From: Pseudomonadota bacterium
GTDB lineage: Bacteria; Pseudomonadota; Alphaproteobacteria; Rhizobiales; Pleomorphomonadaceae
DNA: 53,577 nucleotides
Assembly: GCA_018262505.1 (NCBI GenBank)
Contig: JAGSYV010000050.1
Span: 1-53,577 of the forward strand
Reading direction: 5' to 3'
Part shown: piece by piece, positions 45,049-53,577 of the stretch
How the letters are laid out: each line of letters starts with the position of its first letter
How positions within the stretch are numbered: position 1 is the first letter of the stretch
Made by a program: the position numbers and the translations under genes
The notes under the pieces: generated by a model
Told to the model about the DNA's origin: nothing
Seen by the model: the letters and a program-made list of their open reading frames with translations, nothing else
Database searches by the model: none

Positions 45049-45804
45049 TCATCCCTTGAGTGATGCACCGATGATCGCCCTGGCGCGCTCGAGATCGTGC
45101 AACGTGTCGACGCCGAGCGGCACGTCATCGACAATGGCCGCATCGATGCGCATGCCGGCCTCAAGCAGGCGAAGCTGCTCGAGCCTTTCGCGCTTCTCCA
45201 GCGTTGACGGCGGCAGAGTCACGAAGCGGGCGAGCGCCGAACGGCGATAGGCGTAAAGACCGATGTGATGATAGAGCGGCCCGTCGCCATAAGGCGCCGT
45301 GGCGCGCGTGAAATAGAGCGCCCTGAGGCGGCGTTCGGCGATCGGCGAGCCGATCACCTTGACCACGTTGGGATCGACCTTCTCCTCGTCGCGGGCAATT
45401 TCGGCGGTCAGCGTCGCGACGTCGACGGCGGGATCGTGGAGCGGATCGAAACAGGCGCGCACCGCAGCCGGCGCAATGGTCGGCAGATCGCCCTGGACAT
45501 TGACGATTACCTCGACACGCCCGTCCGGGTCGGCCTTGGAAAGCGCCTCGAAGATGCGATCCGAGCCGCTCGGATGATCGGCGCGCGTCAGCACTGCCCG
45601 GCCTCCGGCCGCCTCGATCACCGCCTTGATGGAGGGATGATCGCAGGCGACGACCACCTCGCCGATGCCGGATTCAACGGCCCGCCGCCAGACGTGGACG
45701 ATCATCGCCTCGCCATGAATGTCGGCGAGCGGCTTGTTCGGCAAGCGCGTCGATCCGAGACGCGAAGGAATGATCACCAAGGCGTTCGGCTTGTTTTCAG
45801 ACAC
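45049..45804 (-). CDS. kdsB: 3-deoxy-manno-octulosonate cytidylyltransferase
   Basis: 251-aa CMP-Kdo synthetase that activates Kdo for lipopolysaccharide core. Typical motifs: [25 protein letters not shown] and [11 protein letters not shown] near the end. The start is GTG 45802-45804 with GGAGAAAC upstream; a longer in-frame extension overlaps the divergent cytochrome gene and is not protein-like. It is divergent from that gene across about 225 nt. Confidence 0.95.
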   Translation of the reverse strand: MSENKPNALVIIPSRLGSTRLPNKPLADIHGEAMIVHVWRRAVESGIGEVVVACDHPSIKAVIEAAGGRAVLTRADHPSGSDRIFEALSKADPDGRVEVIVNVQGDLPTIAPAAVRACFDPLHDPAVDVATLTAEIARDEEKVDPNVVKVIGSPIAERRLRALYFTRATAPYGDGPLYHHIGLYAYRRSALARFVTLPPSTLEKRERLEQLRLLEAGMRIDAAIVDDVPLGVDTLHDLERARAIIGASLKG

Positions 45805-46029
45805 TTGAGTTTCTCCGGCAAGCGGTGAAACGACACCGATCGGCGCGTTACCGAGTGGCCGCGTTATAAGGTGCGGCGCGACCTGAGGATAGTTTGCAGC
45901 AGAGAGCAAAATCCCGTATATGCTGCCGAGTGTGACCAGAAAGCCTCTGGCGCGGTCCACCCCTAGATCGCCAAATGTCACGCGCGCCGGGGCGGGCGCC
46001 GCGCGACTCCTAAGGAGCCGGTGTCCCCG

Positions 46030-46611
46030 ATGTCGCTGCAACCCAACAAGATTCTCGGCGCCGTACTGGCGGTCGCCGTCGTGGCTTTTGCTATCGATTT
46101 CGTATCCGACCAGATTTTCGCCAAACAAGAACCTACGGCGCCTGGCTATGTGGTGGACATGAAGGCCGCGCCGACGGCTGTCGCTAGCCAGGCCCCCGCG
46201 GATGCCAAGGCCCCGGCCGCGGCGACAACCGCCAACGCTTCGGCGGACGTGGCGCCGATCGCCGATCGCCTCAAGACCGCCGACGCCGCGGCTGGCGAGA
46301 AGACCGCCAAAGTCTGCACGGCCTGCCATTCCTTTGCCAATACGGGCGACAACAAGGTTGGCCCCGGCCTTTGGGAAGTGGTCAACCGCAAACCGGGCAG
46401 CCACGAAGGCTTCAAGTACTCGCAGGGCATGACGACCTTCGGCGAGACCCACACGTGGGACTTTGCGACGCTGGACGTCTATCTCACCAATCCCAAGGCT
46501 GAGGTACCGGGCAACAAGATGGCTTTTGCCGGCCTCAAGAAGCCGGAAGACCGCGCCAATGTGATCGCCTATCTGCGGTCGCTGTCTGCCAATCCGGCGC
46601 CGCTGCCGTAA
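46030..46611 (+). CDS. Membrane-anchored class I cytochrome c (CycM-like)
   Basis: 193-aa protein with an uncleaved N-terminal anchor (about 5-25, [18 protein letters not shown]), an Ala-rich linker and a class I cytochrome c domain. Haem attaches at VCTACHSF; the distal Met is in [20 protein letters not shown]. This matches rhizobial CycM/c-552, which passes electrons from the bc1 complex to an aa3 oxidase. ATG 46030 lies 12 nt after AAGGAG; GTG 46021 lies only 3 nt after, so the start is uncertain. A strong terminator follows. Confidence 0.9.
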   Translation: MSLQPNKILGAVLAVAVVAFAIDFVSDQIFAKQEPTAPGYVVDMKAAPTAVASQAPADAKAPAAATTANASADVAPIADRLKTADAAAGEKTAKVCTACHSFANTGDNKVGPGLWEVVNRKPGSHEGFKYSQGMTTFGETHTWDFATLDVYLTNPKAEVPGNKMAFAGLKKPEDRANVIAYLRSLSANPAPLP

Positions 46612-46639
46612 GACATTTTCCGGGCGAGCAATGATAAGT

Positions 46640-46670
46640 GCGGGCGGCCTCAGGCCGCCCGCTGTCTTTT
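46640..46670 (+). terminator. Terminator of the cytochrome c gene, overlapping the EamA gene end
   Basis: GCGGGCGGCC-TCA-GGCCGCCCGC is a perfect 10-bp stem with a 3-nt loop followed by TGTCTTTT. Its right arm encodes the last codons and stop of the convergent EamA gene. Confidence 0.85.
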
Positions 46671-47528
46671 GGCGAAAGCCGGCAGCGGCAAAGCGATGGT
46701 GGCTAGCCCCAAAAGAATCAGCCCCATGCCGGCCACCCGCAACGGCGAGAAGGTCTCACCGAGCACCAGCCAAGACGACAGCGTGCCGAATAGCGGCACC
46801 AGAAGCGAGAAGGGCGCCACCGTCGACGCCGGATGGTTCTTGAGAAGGAAACCCCAGAGACCGAAGCCGACCAGCGTGGCGAGCAGAGCGAGGTAGAGGA
46901 CCGAGCCGGCGCCGATCAGGCCCATGCCGGTCACACCGGAGACAATGGCCGGCCACCCCTCGATAGCCAACGACAATAGGAACAACGGGATCGGCGGCAC
47001 AAGGCTGAGCCAAACCATCATGGCGAGCATGTCGGGCTTGCCGGCGCCCCGCATCAGCACGTTGCCCATCGCCCAACTGGCCGCCGAGGCAATGGTGAGA
47101 GCAAGGCCGATGGTGGTGAAATCGCCACCGACCGTCGTGGCAATGGTCAGAAGACCGAGGGCGGCGACACCGGCACCGGCCAGTTGACGCGGCTTCGGCC
47201 GCTCACCAAGAGCCAGCGCCGCGAAGAGAATAGTCAGGAAGGCTTGGCTCTGCAGCGTCACCGACGCCAGCCCTGGCGGCATGCCGAGCTTCATGGCCGG
47301 AAACAGAAACGCGAACTGGCCGACGAACAGCGTCATGCCGATGGCGATCATCCGCATCGGCGGAACATTCGGCCGGACCAGGAAGAAAACTGGCAGCGCA
47401 GCGACAACAAAGCGCAGGGCAGCGAGCAGCAATGGCGGCACCGAACCCAGCCCCAGGCGGATCACCACGAAATTGAAACCCCAGATCGCCGTAACGAGGA
47501 CGGCGAGAGCGATATGACGAATGGGCAT
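46650..47528 (-). CDS. EamA/DMT-family transporter
   Basis: 292-aa membrane protein with ten hydrophobic helices in two EamA repeats. It opens [20 protein letters not shown] and has [20 protein letters not shown] in repeat 1 and a matching [20 protein letters not shown] in repeat 2. Members export amino acids or metabolites (RhaT/EamA type); the substrate cannot be told. ATG 47526-47528 has GGAG upstream. It lies 67 nt from the betI gene end and reads in the same direction. Confidence 0.9.
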   Translation of the reverse strand: MPIRHIALAVLVTAIWGFNFVVIRLGLGSVPPLLLAALRFVVAALPVFFLVRPNVPPMRMIAIGMTLFVGQFAFLFPAMKLGMPPGLASVTLQSQAFLTILFAALALGERPKPRQLAGAGVAALGLLTIATTVGGDFTTIGLALTIASAASWAMGNVLMRGAGKPDMLAMMVWLSLVPPIPLFLLSLAIEGWPAIVSGVTGMGLIGAGSVLYLALLATLVGFGLWGFLLKNHPASTVAPFSLLVPLFGTLSSWLVLGETFSPLRVAGMGLILLGLATIALPLPAFAKRQRAA

Positions 47529-47594
47529 TGGCGAGGCTCCGGGAGGATGGCCGAGCCTAGCGGCGCGCGGCGCGCGAAGCAAATGCGGACATCA

Positions 47595-48134
47595 TCAATG
47601 CCGCGCGGCGGCGGCGAGGCGACCGTCGACATAATCGCGAAGGATGCCGAGCGCCTCGTCTGGAGAACGATGCAATGTCGGTAGGGCTGCATGCAGCCAG
47701 AGACCGTCGATCATCGCTGCGATTCCACGCGCGAGCGCCACCGCACCCTCGCCGACCAGCGGCCGGAGATCATGCCGAAGGTTGGCCTCAAGCCGCTTCA
47801 GATAGATGGCAAGCAACCGCGCAATCAGCGCCGGCGAGAACTGCTCAGGAGCGAAGCTCGCCTCCAGAATGGCGTCGACGCGAGCACGCGGACCGGCGGC
47901 GTCGGCAAGACGGTGACGAGCGGCGAGCGCGAATTCGCCGAGGAGATGCCGCATGGTGGCTGCTAGCAGTTCGTCCTTCGAGCCGAAATAGTGATGGGCG
48001 AGCGCCGGCGACACCCCGGCCCGTTTGGCAATATCGCCCATGGTGACGCCATTCAACCCGCGCTCGTGGATCGCGGCGACGGCTGCGACGATCAGTTGCT
48101 GCCGGCGGATCGGCTGCATGCCAAGTTTCGGCAT
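47595..48134 (-). CDS. betI: BetI-type TetR repressor lacking an internal block
   Basis: 179-aa TetR regulator of choline/betaine genes. It opens with the BetI signature MPKLGMQPIRRQQLI and has the helix-turn-helix VTMGDIAKRAGVSPALAHHY. BetI proteins are about 195-205 aa; here FAPEQFSPALI joins straight to ARLLAIYLKRL, and the usual WLAFY-containing helix (about 16 residues) is absent, in frame. This lies in the ligand/dimer domain, so choline sensing may be changed. It is divergent from choX with a clear operator between. Confidence 0.88.
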   Translation of the reverse strand: MPKLGMQPIRRQQLIVAAVAAIHERGLNGVTMGDIAKRAGVSPALAHHYFGSKDELLAATMRHLLGEFALAARHRLADAAGPRARVDAILEASFAPEQFSPALIARLLAIYLKRLEANLRHDLRPLVGEGAVALARGIAAMIDGLWLHAALPTLHRSPDEALGILRDYVDGRLAAAARH

Positions 48135-48171
48135 CCTCTTCTCCCTTGCTGCCGAACACAGCATATTTTTA

Positions 48172-48189
48172 ATTGACTGCTCAATCAAT
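48172..48189. promoter_or_regulatory. BetI operator in the betI-choX spacer
   Basis: On the betI strand ATTGATTGAGCAGTCAAT, an inverted repeat ATTGA-N8-TCAAT almost the same as the E. coli betI-betT site as I recall it (ATTGATTGGACGTTCAAT). It lies 38 nt before the betI ATG. The 290-nt spacer is AT-rich and also holds CATTTTCC/GGAAAATG (48301-48308 and 48330-48337) nearer choX. Confidence 0.75.
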
Positions 48190-48424
48190 AAAAACCCGAC
48201 AGCGTAGATCTCGCTGATCTCGACCGGACGAGGCGCCACTCGCGCTGACAAATACGCTTCTACGCACGGATTTCCGCCATATGACGAAGTAATCCACGGA
48301 CATTTTCCAAAAAACCATTGGCACGCACAGGAAAATGCGTATTTATTCCGGCCCACATGGTCATAAATCTTTCATGGGTTGATCGGGACGCTCTCTCCCG
48401 AAGGCCCAAGGAGCAAAGCCGCCA

Positions 48425-49360
48425 ATGAGATCCGCCCTTGTCGCCCTGCCAATCGCACTTGCCCTCGCCGGCCCGGCACTCGCCACCGATGGTGATGCTT
48501 GCACGAAGGTGCGCTTCGCCGACGTTGGCTGGACCGATATTGCCGCCACCACTGGCGCGGCCTCGGCGGTGCTGGAAGGGCTCGGCTATCAGCCGGAGGT
48601 TCAGCTCCTCGCGCTGCCGGTCACCTTCGCCTCGCTGGCCAATGGCGATATCGACGTCTTTCTCGGCAACTGGATGCCGACCATGGCGGCCGATCTCAAG
48701 CCCTACGTTGACAAGGGAACGATCGAGGTGACGGGCATCAATCTCGAGGGCGCCAAGTACACGCTGGCCGTGCCGAAATACACCTTCGATGCCGGTCTCA
48801 AATCCTTTGCCGACATCGCCAAGTTCAAGACCGACCTCGGCGGCAAGATCTATGGCATCGAGCCGGGCAACGACGGCAACCGCCTGATCCTCGGCATGAT
48901 CAATGACAGCAAGTTCGGCCTGAACGGATTTGAACTGGTGGAAAGCTCCGAGCAGGGCATGCTCGCCGAGGTGAGCCGGGCGGTGAAGGACAAGAAGCCG
49001 ATCGTCTTCCTCGGCTGGGAACCGCACCCGATGAATTCCCGCTTCGAGATGTCCTATCTCTCCGGCGGCGACGATGTGTTTGGCCCCAACTTCGGCGGCG
49101 CCACCATCTACACCAACACGCGCAAGAACTTCTCGGCCGATTGCCCCAACCTCGGCCGCCTCGTGAAGAACCTGAAGTTCACACTGCCTTTTGAAAACGA
49201 GGTCATGGGCGACATTCTCGACAATGGCGCCGAGGCGAAGGACGCCGCCAAGGCGTGGCTGAAGGCGCATCCCGACATGCTCAGCGCCTGGCTCGACGGC
49301 GTGACGACCCGCGATGGCAAGGACGGCCTCGCCGCGGTGAAGGCGGCGTTCGGGCTCTGA
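48425..49360 (+). CDS. choX: ChoX, choline-binding periplasmic protein
   Basis: 311-aa receptor of the high-affinity choline ABC importer, with signal peptide cut near residue 20 (GPALA/TDG). OpuAC-type fold: VRFADVGWTDIAATTGAAS, FLGNWMPTM and KKPIVFLGWEPHPMN. The Trp and aromatic residues of the ligand box (GW, NWMP, LGWEPH) match ChoX. AAGGAG precedes the ATG. It is first in choXWV and divergent from betI, which should repress it without choline. Confidence 0.94.
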   Translation: MRSALVALPIALALAGPALATDGDACTKVRFADVGWTDIAATTGAASAVLEGLGYQPEVQLLALPVTFASLANGDIDVFLGNWMPTMAADLKPYVDKGTIEVTGINLEGAKYTLAVPKYTFDAGLKSFADIAKFKTDLGGKIYGIEPGNDGNRLILGMINDSKFGLNGFELVESSEQGMLAEVSRAVKDKKPIVFLGWEPHPMNSRFEMSYLSGGDDVFGPNFGGATIYTNTRKNFSADCPNLGRLVKNLKFTLPFENEVMGDILDNGAEAKDAAKAWLKAHPDMLSAWLDGVTTRDGKDGLAAVKAAFGL

Positions 49361-49393
49361 CAATGAAGCGGCGAATGGGAAGGTGAGGCAATC

Positions 49394-50224
49394 ATGGACT
49401 TCCTCACGGCCTACAAGATTCCGGTCGGCCCCTGGGCCAAGACGCTGGTCGATTGGCTGACGGCCAACGGCGGCGGCGTCTTCGACGCCATCGCCGCCGT
49501 GCTCGGTGGTGCCGTCGGCTGGATCGTCCTGGCGCTGCAGGCCCCACCGCCACCGGTAACCGTGGCGTTGATCGCCACCCTGGCCTTCATACTGAAGCGC
49601 TCGATCCCGCTCGCCCTGTTCGTCGCCGCCTCCCTGCTGTTCATCGTCAACCAGGGTTTCTGGAAGGAGACGACGCAGACGCTCGCCCTCGTCGTCGCCT
49701 CATCGGCGGTCTGCATGGGCCTCGGCGTGCCGATCGGCATCCTGGCGGCACGGCGCGCCTGGGCCATGGCGGCGCTCAGGCCGGTGCTCGACTTGATGCA
49801 GACCATCCCCACCTTCGTCTACCTCATTCCGGCACTGGTGCTGTTCGGCCTCGGCATGGTGCCGGGGTTGATCGCCACGGTGATCTTCGCCCTGCCCGCC
49901 TCGATCCGCCTCACCGCGCTCGGCGTGTCCTCGACGCCCAGGCCCTTGATCGAAGCAGCCGACAGCTTCGGCGCCACGCCGTTGCAGCGCCTCGTCAAGG
50001 TAGAGCTGCCCTACGCCATGCCGCAGATCCTCGCCGGCCTCACCCAGACCATCATGCTGTCGCTCTCCATGGTGGTGATCGCTGCCATGGTCGGCGCCAA
50101 CGGGCTCGGCGTACCGGTGGTCAGGGCGCTCAATACCGTCAACATCGGCATGGGATTTACCGCCGGTCTCGCCATTGTGCTGATCGCCATCATGCTGGAT
50201 CGTATGTGCCGGATCCGCGGCTGA
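49394..50224 (+). CDS. choW: ChoW, choline ABC transporter permease
   Basis: 276-aa permease with about six hydrophobic helices. The EAA loop of binding-protein-dependent permeases is LIEAADSFGATPLQRLVKVE. The C-terminus ends in a membrane helix. It lies 33 nt after choX and ends 10 nt before choV. Confidence 0.93.
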   Translation: MDFLTAYKIPVGPWAKTLVDWLTANGGGVFDAIAAVLGGAVGWIVLALQAPPPPVTVALIATLAFILKRSIPLALFVAASLLFIVNQGFWKETTQTLALVVASSAVCMGLGVPIGILAARRAWAMAALRPVLDLMQTIPTFVYLIPALVLFGLGMVPGLIATVIFALPASIRLTALGVSSTPRPLIEAADSFGATPLQRLVKVELPYAMPQILAGLTQTIMLSLSMVVIAAMVGANGLGVPVVRALNTVNIGMGFTAGLAIVLIAIMLDRMCRIRG

Positions 50225-50234
50225 GGAGTTTTGT

Positions 50235-51281
50235 GTGTCATCCTCCCGCGTTCGCGACGCGCTGCGCTTCGAGCGCGTTGATATCGTCTTCGGCAAAAAA
50301 CCGGAAGCCGCTTTCCCGCTGATCGACGCCGGCCTCTCGCCCTCCGAGATCACCGCCGACACCGGCCTCACCGTCGGCGCCATGCAGGCCTCCTTTTCGG
50401 TCCGCGAGGGCGAATGTCTGGTGCTGATGGGCCTGTCCGGCTCCGGCAAGTCGACGCTGATCCGCGCCGTCAACGGCCTCAACCGGGTGAGCCGCGGCCG
50501 CCTCTTCGTGCGCGATGGCGAAAACGAGGTGGATGTCGCCCGCTGCGATCGTGCGACATTGCGTCGCATTCGCCGCCAACGCGTCGCCATGGTGTTCCAA
50601 CAATTCGGCCTGCTGCCCTGGCGGACGGTGGCCGACAACGTGGCGCTCGGCCTCGAACTTTCCGGCACGCCCAAGGCGGAGATCGCGGCGCGTGTCGAAA
50701 CCGAACTCAAGCGCGTCCATCTCGCCGACTGGGCCGATCGCCGGGTGCAGGAACTGTCCGGCGGCATGCAACAGCGGGTCGGCCTCGCCCGTGCCTTTGC
50801 CACCGAAGCGCCGATCCTTCTAATGGACGAACCCTTCTCGGCCCTCGATCCACTGATCCGCGACAAGCTGCAGGACGAATTGATCGGCTTCCGCGCCGAA
50901 CTGCAACGCACCATCCTGTTCGTCAGTCACGACCTCGACGAAGCGATGAAGCTGGGCGACCGCATCGCCATCATGGCCGGCGGCTGCGTGGTGCAAGTGG
51001 GCACCGCGCAGGAAATCATGCTGGCCCCGGCGACGCCTTATGTCGCCGAATTCGTCGCCCATATGAATCCGCTCAACGTGCTGCGCGCCGCCGACGTCAT
51101 GGTGCCGGCCGGCTTGAAGCCGCCCGACAGGGATGGCGCCGTGGTCGGTCCCTCAACGCCGATTCGCGAAGTAATGGCCGCCTCCGTCACCAGTGGCAAG
51201 CCGGTGCTGGTGGAGGAAAACGGCCAGATCGTCGGAGTGATCGGCTCCGAGGCGATCGTGAAGGCCATCCTCAGGAAATAG
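50235..51281 (+). CDS. choV: ChoV, choline ABC transporter ATPase
   Basis: 348-aa ATPase of the OpuAA/ProV type. Walker A GLSGSGKST, Q-loop VFQQFGLLPWRTV, signature LSGGMQQRVGLARA, Walker B ILLMDEPFSALDP and switch His in FVSHDLDEA. The C-terminal part (about 285-348) resembles one CBS domain rather than two, which may tune activity to ionic strength. The start is GTG 50235 after GAGGAG. It converges on speB with a 4-nt gap. Confidence 0.94.
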   Translation: MSSSRVRDALRFERVDIVFGKKPEAAFPLIDAGLSPSEITADTGLTVGAMQASFSVREGECLVLMGLSGSGKSTLIRAVNGLNRVSRGRLFVRDGENEVDVARCDRATLRRIRRQRVAMVFQQFGLLPWRTVADNVALGLELSGTPKAEIAARVETELKRVHLADWADRRVQELSGGMQQRVGLARAFATEAPILLMDEPFSALDPLIRDKLQDELIGFRAELQRTILFVSHDLDEAMKLGDRIAIMAGGCVVQVGTAQEIMLAPATPYVAEFVAHMNPLNVLRAADVMVPAGLKPPDRDGAVVGPSTPIREVMAASVTSGKPVLVEENGQIVGVIGSEAIVKAILRK

Positions 51282-51285
51282 CCAG

Positions 51286-52188
51286 TCAGCCCTTCTTCGA
51301 AGCCCCGACGAGGCCGAGGTAGTCCCAGATCACCGTGGCGGCGGCCAGCGCGGTGATCTCGGACACATCGTAGGCGGGGGCGACCTCGACGACGTCCATG
51401 CCGACGAAGTCGATTCCGGTAAGCGCCCGGAGGATGGCCTGGCTCTGCCAGGGGAGAATCCCCGCGAATTCCGGCGTGCCGGTGCCGGGCGCAAAGGCCG
51501 GATCGAGGCAATCGACATCGTAGCTGAAATAGGCAGGCCCGGCACCGGCCACCTGTCGGATGCGCTCGGCAACGGCTGAGGGGCCCATCGCGTGAACGTC
51601 TTGGGCGCTGAGGATGGTAACGCCCTTGCCAATCGTCCAATCCCATACCTCGCGCTGCACCGGCGAGCGGATGCCGATCTGGATCATCCGCTTGGGATCG
51701 ACGAGACCTTCCTCGATGGCGTGATAGAATGGCGACCCGTGGCCGTAGACCTGCCCGAAATTGTCCGGCCACGTGTCGACGTGGGCGTCGAAGTGGACGA
51801 GGCCGAGCGGCGCGCCGACCTTGCGGCGCAGGGTCCGCAGCAGCGGCAGCGTAATGCCGTGTTCGCCACCGATGGCGAGAAAGTGCTTCAGCCCTTCGGC
51901 CTGCCTCTCGATCAATCGGTAGCTTTCGGCAAGATCGCCAAGGGCGATCGAAAAGTCGCCGATGTCGGAGATGTCGAGCCGCGTCGGATCGATCCAGAAA
52001 TGCGGATGATCGCCATCGGTCAACATGCGGCTCGCCGCCCGAACGGCCGATGGACCGGAACGGGCGCCGGTACGGTTGGTGACGCCGATATCGAGGGGAA
52101 TGCCGGCCAGCGCATAGGCGCTGCTACGATCGAAACGAGCGAGTCCCATGAAGCTCGAGGCGACGGCGAAGGTCGGGGTACCGGACAT
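51286..52188 (-). CDS. speB: Agmatinase-type ureohydrolase
   Basis: 300-aa manganese enzyme of the arginase/agmatinase family. Mn ligands are all visible: GGEHGITLPLL, FDAHVDTWPD and SYDVDCLDPAFAPGTGTPE; MDVVEVAPAYDVSEITAL closes the site. The motif set fits agmatinase (agmatine to putrescine and urea), but guanidinobutyrase or proclavaminate-type activity cannot be excluded. ATG 52186-52188. It may be co-transcribed with the sensor kinase gene further upstream on the same strand (29-nt gap). Confidence 0.88.
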   Translation of the reverse strand: MSGTPTFAVASSFMGLARFDRSSAYALAGIPLDIGVTNRTGARSGPSAVRAASRMLTDGDHPHFWIDPTRLDISDIGDFSIALGDLAESYRLIERQAEGLKHFLAIGGEHGITLPLLRTLRRKVGAPLGLVHFDAHVDTWPDNFGQVYGHGSPFYHAIEEGLVDPKRMIQIGIRSPVQREVWDWTIGKGVTILSAQDVHAMGPSAVAERIRQVAGAGPAYFSYDVDCLDPAFAPGTGTPEFAGILPWQSQAILRALTGIDFVGMDVVEVAPAYDVSEITALAAATVIWDYLGLVGASKKG

Positions 52189-52217
52189 GACGCTCCTTGC
52201 GTGTTTCCGGCGCCCCT

Positions 52218-53577
52218 TTATGTTTCGGCAGCCACCGGCAGATGAATCGCCGCAGTCAAACCGCCGCCGGTCCGATTGGCAAGCGTCAATTCGCCGCCAT
52301 GGGCGCGGACGATCGAGCGCGCCGTGGCAAGACCGAGGCCGACGCCACCGGTCTCAAGGTTGCGGGAGGTTTCGAGCCGCGTGAAGGGCGCGAACACTTC
52401 CTCCATCTTGTCCTCCGGAATGCCGGGACCGTCATCGTCGACGGCGATAACGACACCGGCCGTGGACTGCTCGAGCCGGATGCGCGCACGAGCGCCATAG
52501 CGGACAGCATTCTCGACGAGATTGCGCAGGGCGCGCCGGAGGGAGACCTGTCGTACCGACAGATAGAGATGCTCCGGTCCCTCCACGGTGACGTCGTGTC
52601 CGAGGTCGGAGAAGTCGGCGGATACAGCCTCGACCAGCGCCACCAAATCGGTGTTGTGCGAGTCCTCGGCAGCCGCGTCGTCGCGCGCAAAGGTCAGCGT
52701 CGCCTCGGCCATGCGCGTCATCTCGTCGATGGTATCGACCATCCGCTCGCGCGTCTCGTCGTCATCGATGAACTCAGCTCTGAGGCGCAGCGAGGTGAGC
52801 GGCGTGCGAAGATCGTGACTGATCGCCGCCACCATGCGCGTCCGGTCCGTGACGAAGCGACTGACCCGCGCCTGCATGGCGTTGAAGGCGCGATTGGCGC
52901 GAACGATCTCCTCCGGTCCGCGTTCGGGCAGATCGGGCACGCTCTCGCCACGGCCCAGCCGGTCGGAGGCCTGCGCCAGCTCTCTGAGCGGCTTGGTGAT
53001 GCGGCGCACCGACAGGACTGTCGCCAGCGATATGGCAATCACCGTCAGCAAGGTCGACATGACCACCGGCCAAGCCCAGAGCTGCGGGCGCGGCAGAAGC
53101 GTTTCCGAATTGAGCCAAGCGCCATCGGACAGGTGCAGCGACAGCGCCAACGTCGGCGGCCATGGCCTTGTCATCTGCCGGCTACCCGGACCAATTCCGT
53201 TGCCATGCATCATCGTGTGCTGATCGCCCTCGTCCCGATCCTTGTCGGCGAACTGGACCCGCACCTCCCGCTGAGCCCCGAATATCTCGTTGAGCTTGTC
53301 GAATGTCTCTCCATCCGGCCAAGCGGCACCGGCCTCCTTGACCAGAGGCTCCGGCGTGACCGAATAGCTGATGCGATTGGTGCCGAGCGCCGCAAGAATA
53401 CGATCGCGTTGGCCGACCGGCGTTTCCTCGATCAGATTGGCGAGGGTAGCGATGCGGCCGAGTACTTGCTCGCGCGCCGCCGCGTCGATCGCCGACCGAC
53501 GGCTTTCGGCGAAGAAGGCCAGGGTAATCATCTGGGCGATCAGTACGGCGGCGATCAGCAGCACCGAGAGCTGGCCG
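52218..53577 (-). CDS. EnvZ-like sensor histidine kinase, N-terminus beyond the window
   Basis: At least 452 aa of a membrane histidine kinase; the reading frame is open to the right edge (GQLS before LLIAAVLIAQ), so the true start lies outside. Two transmembrane segments flank a periplasmic sensor of about 150 residues, then HAMP, H-box ISHDLRTPLTSLRLR, N-box NLVENAVRYG, G1 DDDGPGIPE and G2 GGVGLGLATA. It is close to the EnvZ/RstB type of alphaproteobacteria. Its response regulator probably lies just upstream, off the window. Signal unknown. Confidence 0.92.
   Translation of the reverse strand, partial: GQLSVLLIAAVLIAQMITLAFFAESRRSAIDAAAREQVLGRIATLANLIEETPVGQRDRILAALGTNRISYSVTPEPLVKEAGAAWPDGETFDKLNEIFGAQREVRVQFADKDRDEGDQHTMMHGNGIGPGSRQMTRPWPPTLALSLHLSDGAWLNSETLLPRPQLWAWPVVMSTLLTVIAISLATVLSVRRITKPLRELAQASDRLGRGESVPDLPERGPEEIVRANRAFNAMQARVSRFVTDRTRMVAAISHDLRTPLTSLRLRAEFIDDDETRERMVDTIDEMTRMAEATLTFARDDAAAEDSHNTDLVALVEAVSADFSDLGHDVTVEGPEHLYLSVRQVSLRRALRNLVENAVRYGARARIRLEQSTAGVVIAVDDDGPGIPEDKMEEVFAPFTRLETSRNLETGGVGLGLATARSIVRAHGGELTLANRTGGGLTAAIHLPVAAET

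Noticed and set aside
45805-46452. N-terminal extension of kdsB to 467 aa
   Set aside because: The extension is antisense to the cytochrome c gene and lacks KdsB homology; KdsB is normally about 250 aa.
1-53577. CRISPR arrays, insertion sequences, prophage or integrase genes
   Set aside because: No regularly spaced repeats, transposase motifs or phage genes were seen on either strand.

Overview
The window looks like chromosomal DNA of a GC-rich alphaproteobacterium, most likely of the Hyphomicrobiales (rhizobia and relatives). The evidence is the FixL-FixJ-FixK/cbb3 oxidase cluster, a PodJ-like polar protein, a double-length dCTP deaminase, a SAM-II riboswitch ahead of metZ, the ChoXWV choline transporter with BetI, and DUF6460 and Alph_Pro_TM proteins. 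A nitrogen-fixing or facultatively microaerobic genus (for example near Pleomorphomonas) would fit, but that is a guess.

Layout. 1-7.1 kb: microaerobic module with ccoN and the first codons of ccoO, anaerobic hemN, fixK, a lone receiver-domain protein, fixJ, and a haem-PAS fixL. FixK-type palindromes lie in front of ccoN and hemN, so sensor, relay and two targets sit together. 7.3-24.9 kb: housekeeping and cell-envelope genes (aminotransferase, mscL, a MerR regulator, a 1167-aa PodJ-like protein, a TauE/SafE permease, pdeM with a frameshifted DEXH helicase, class I lysK, a nuclease-fold protein, pyrD).

24.9-35.1 kb: a complete-looking autoinducer-2 (AI-2) uptake and processing locus. lsrF-A-C-D-B-G-E is read leftward and lsrR-lsrK-cupin rightward, from a 370-nt AT-rich divergent promoter full of repeats. 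LsrB has all six residues known to bind AI-2 in Salmonella, at the same positions. The AI-2 kinase gene lsrK carries an internal deletion and a frameshift.

35.2-53.6 kb: a small KGG-like protein, tRNA-Gly(CCC), dcd, a diguanylate cyclase, a SAM-II riboswitch with a terminator in front of metZ, MarR and NlpC/P60 genes, a solute-binding protein, apaG, nudC, pheA, kdsB, a membrane-anchored cytochrome c, an EamA permease, betI divergent from choXWV, an agmatinase-type ureohydrolase, and a sensor kinase that runs off the right edge.

The most unusual features are the broken lsrK inside an otherwise intact lsr locus, the repeat-rich lsr operator region, the receiver-only (FixT-like) gene in the fix cluster, and three genes in one window (a helicase, lsrK, betI) that each lack a short conserved internal block. 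The last point could reflect real gene decay or assembly loss. All homology statements come from recognising sequence by eye; no search was run.
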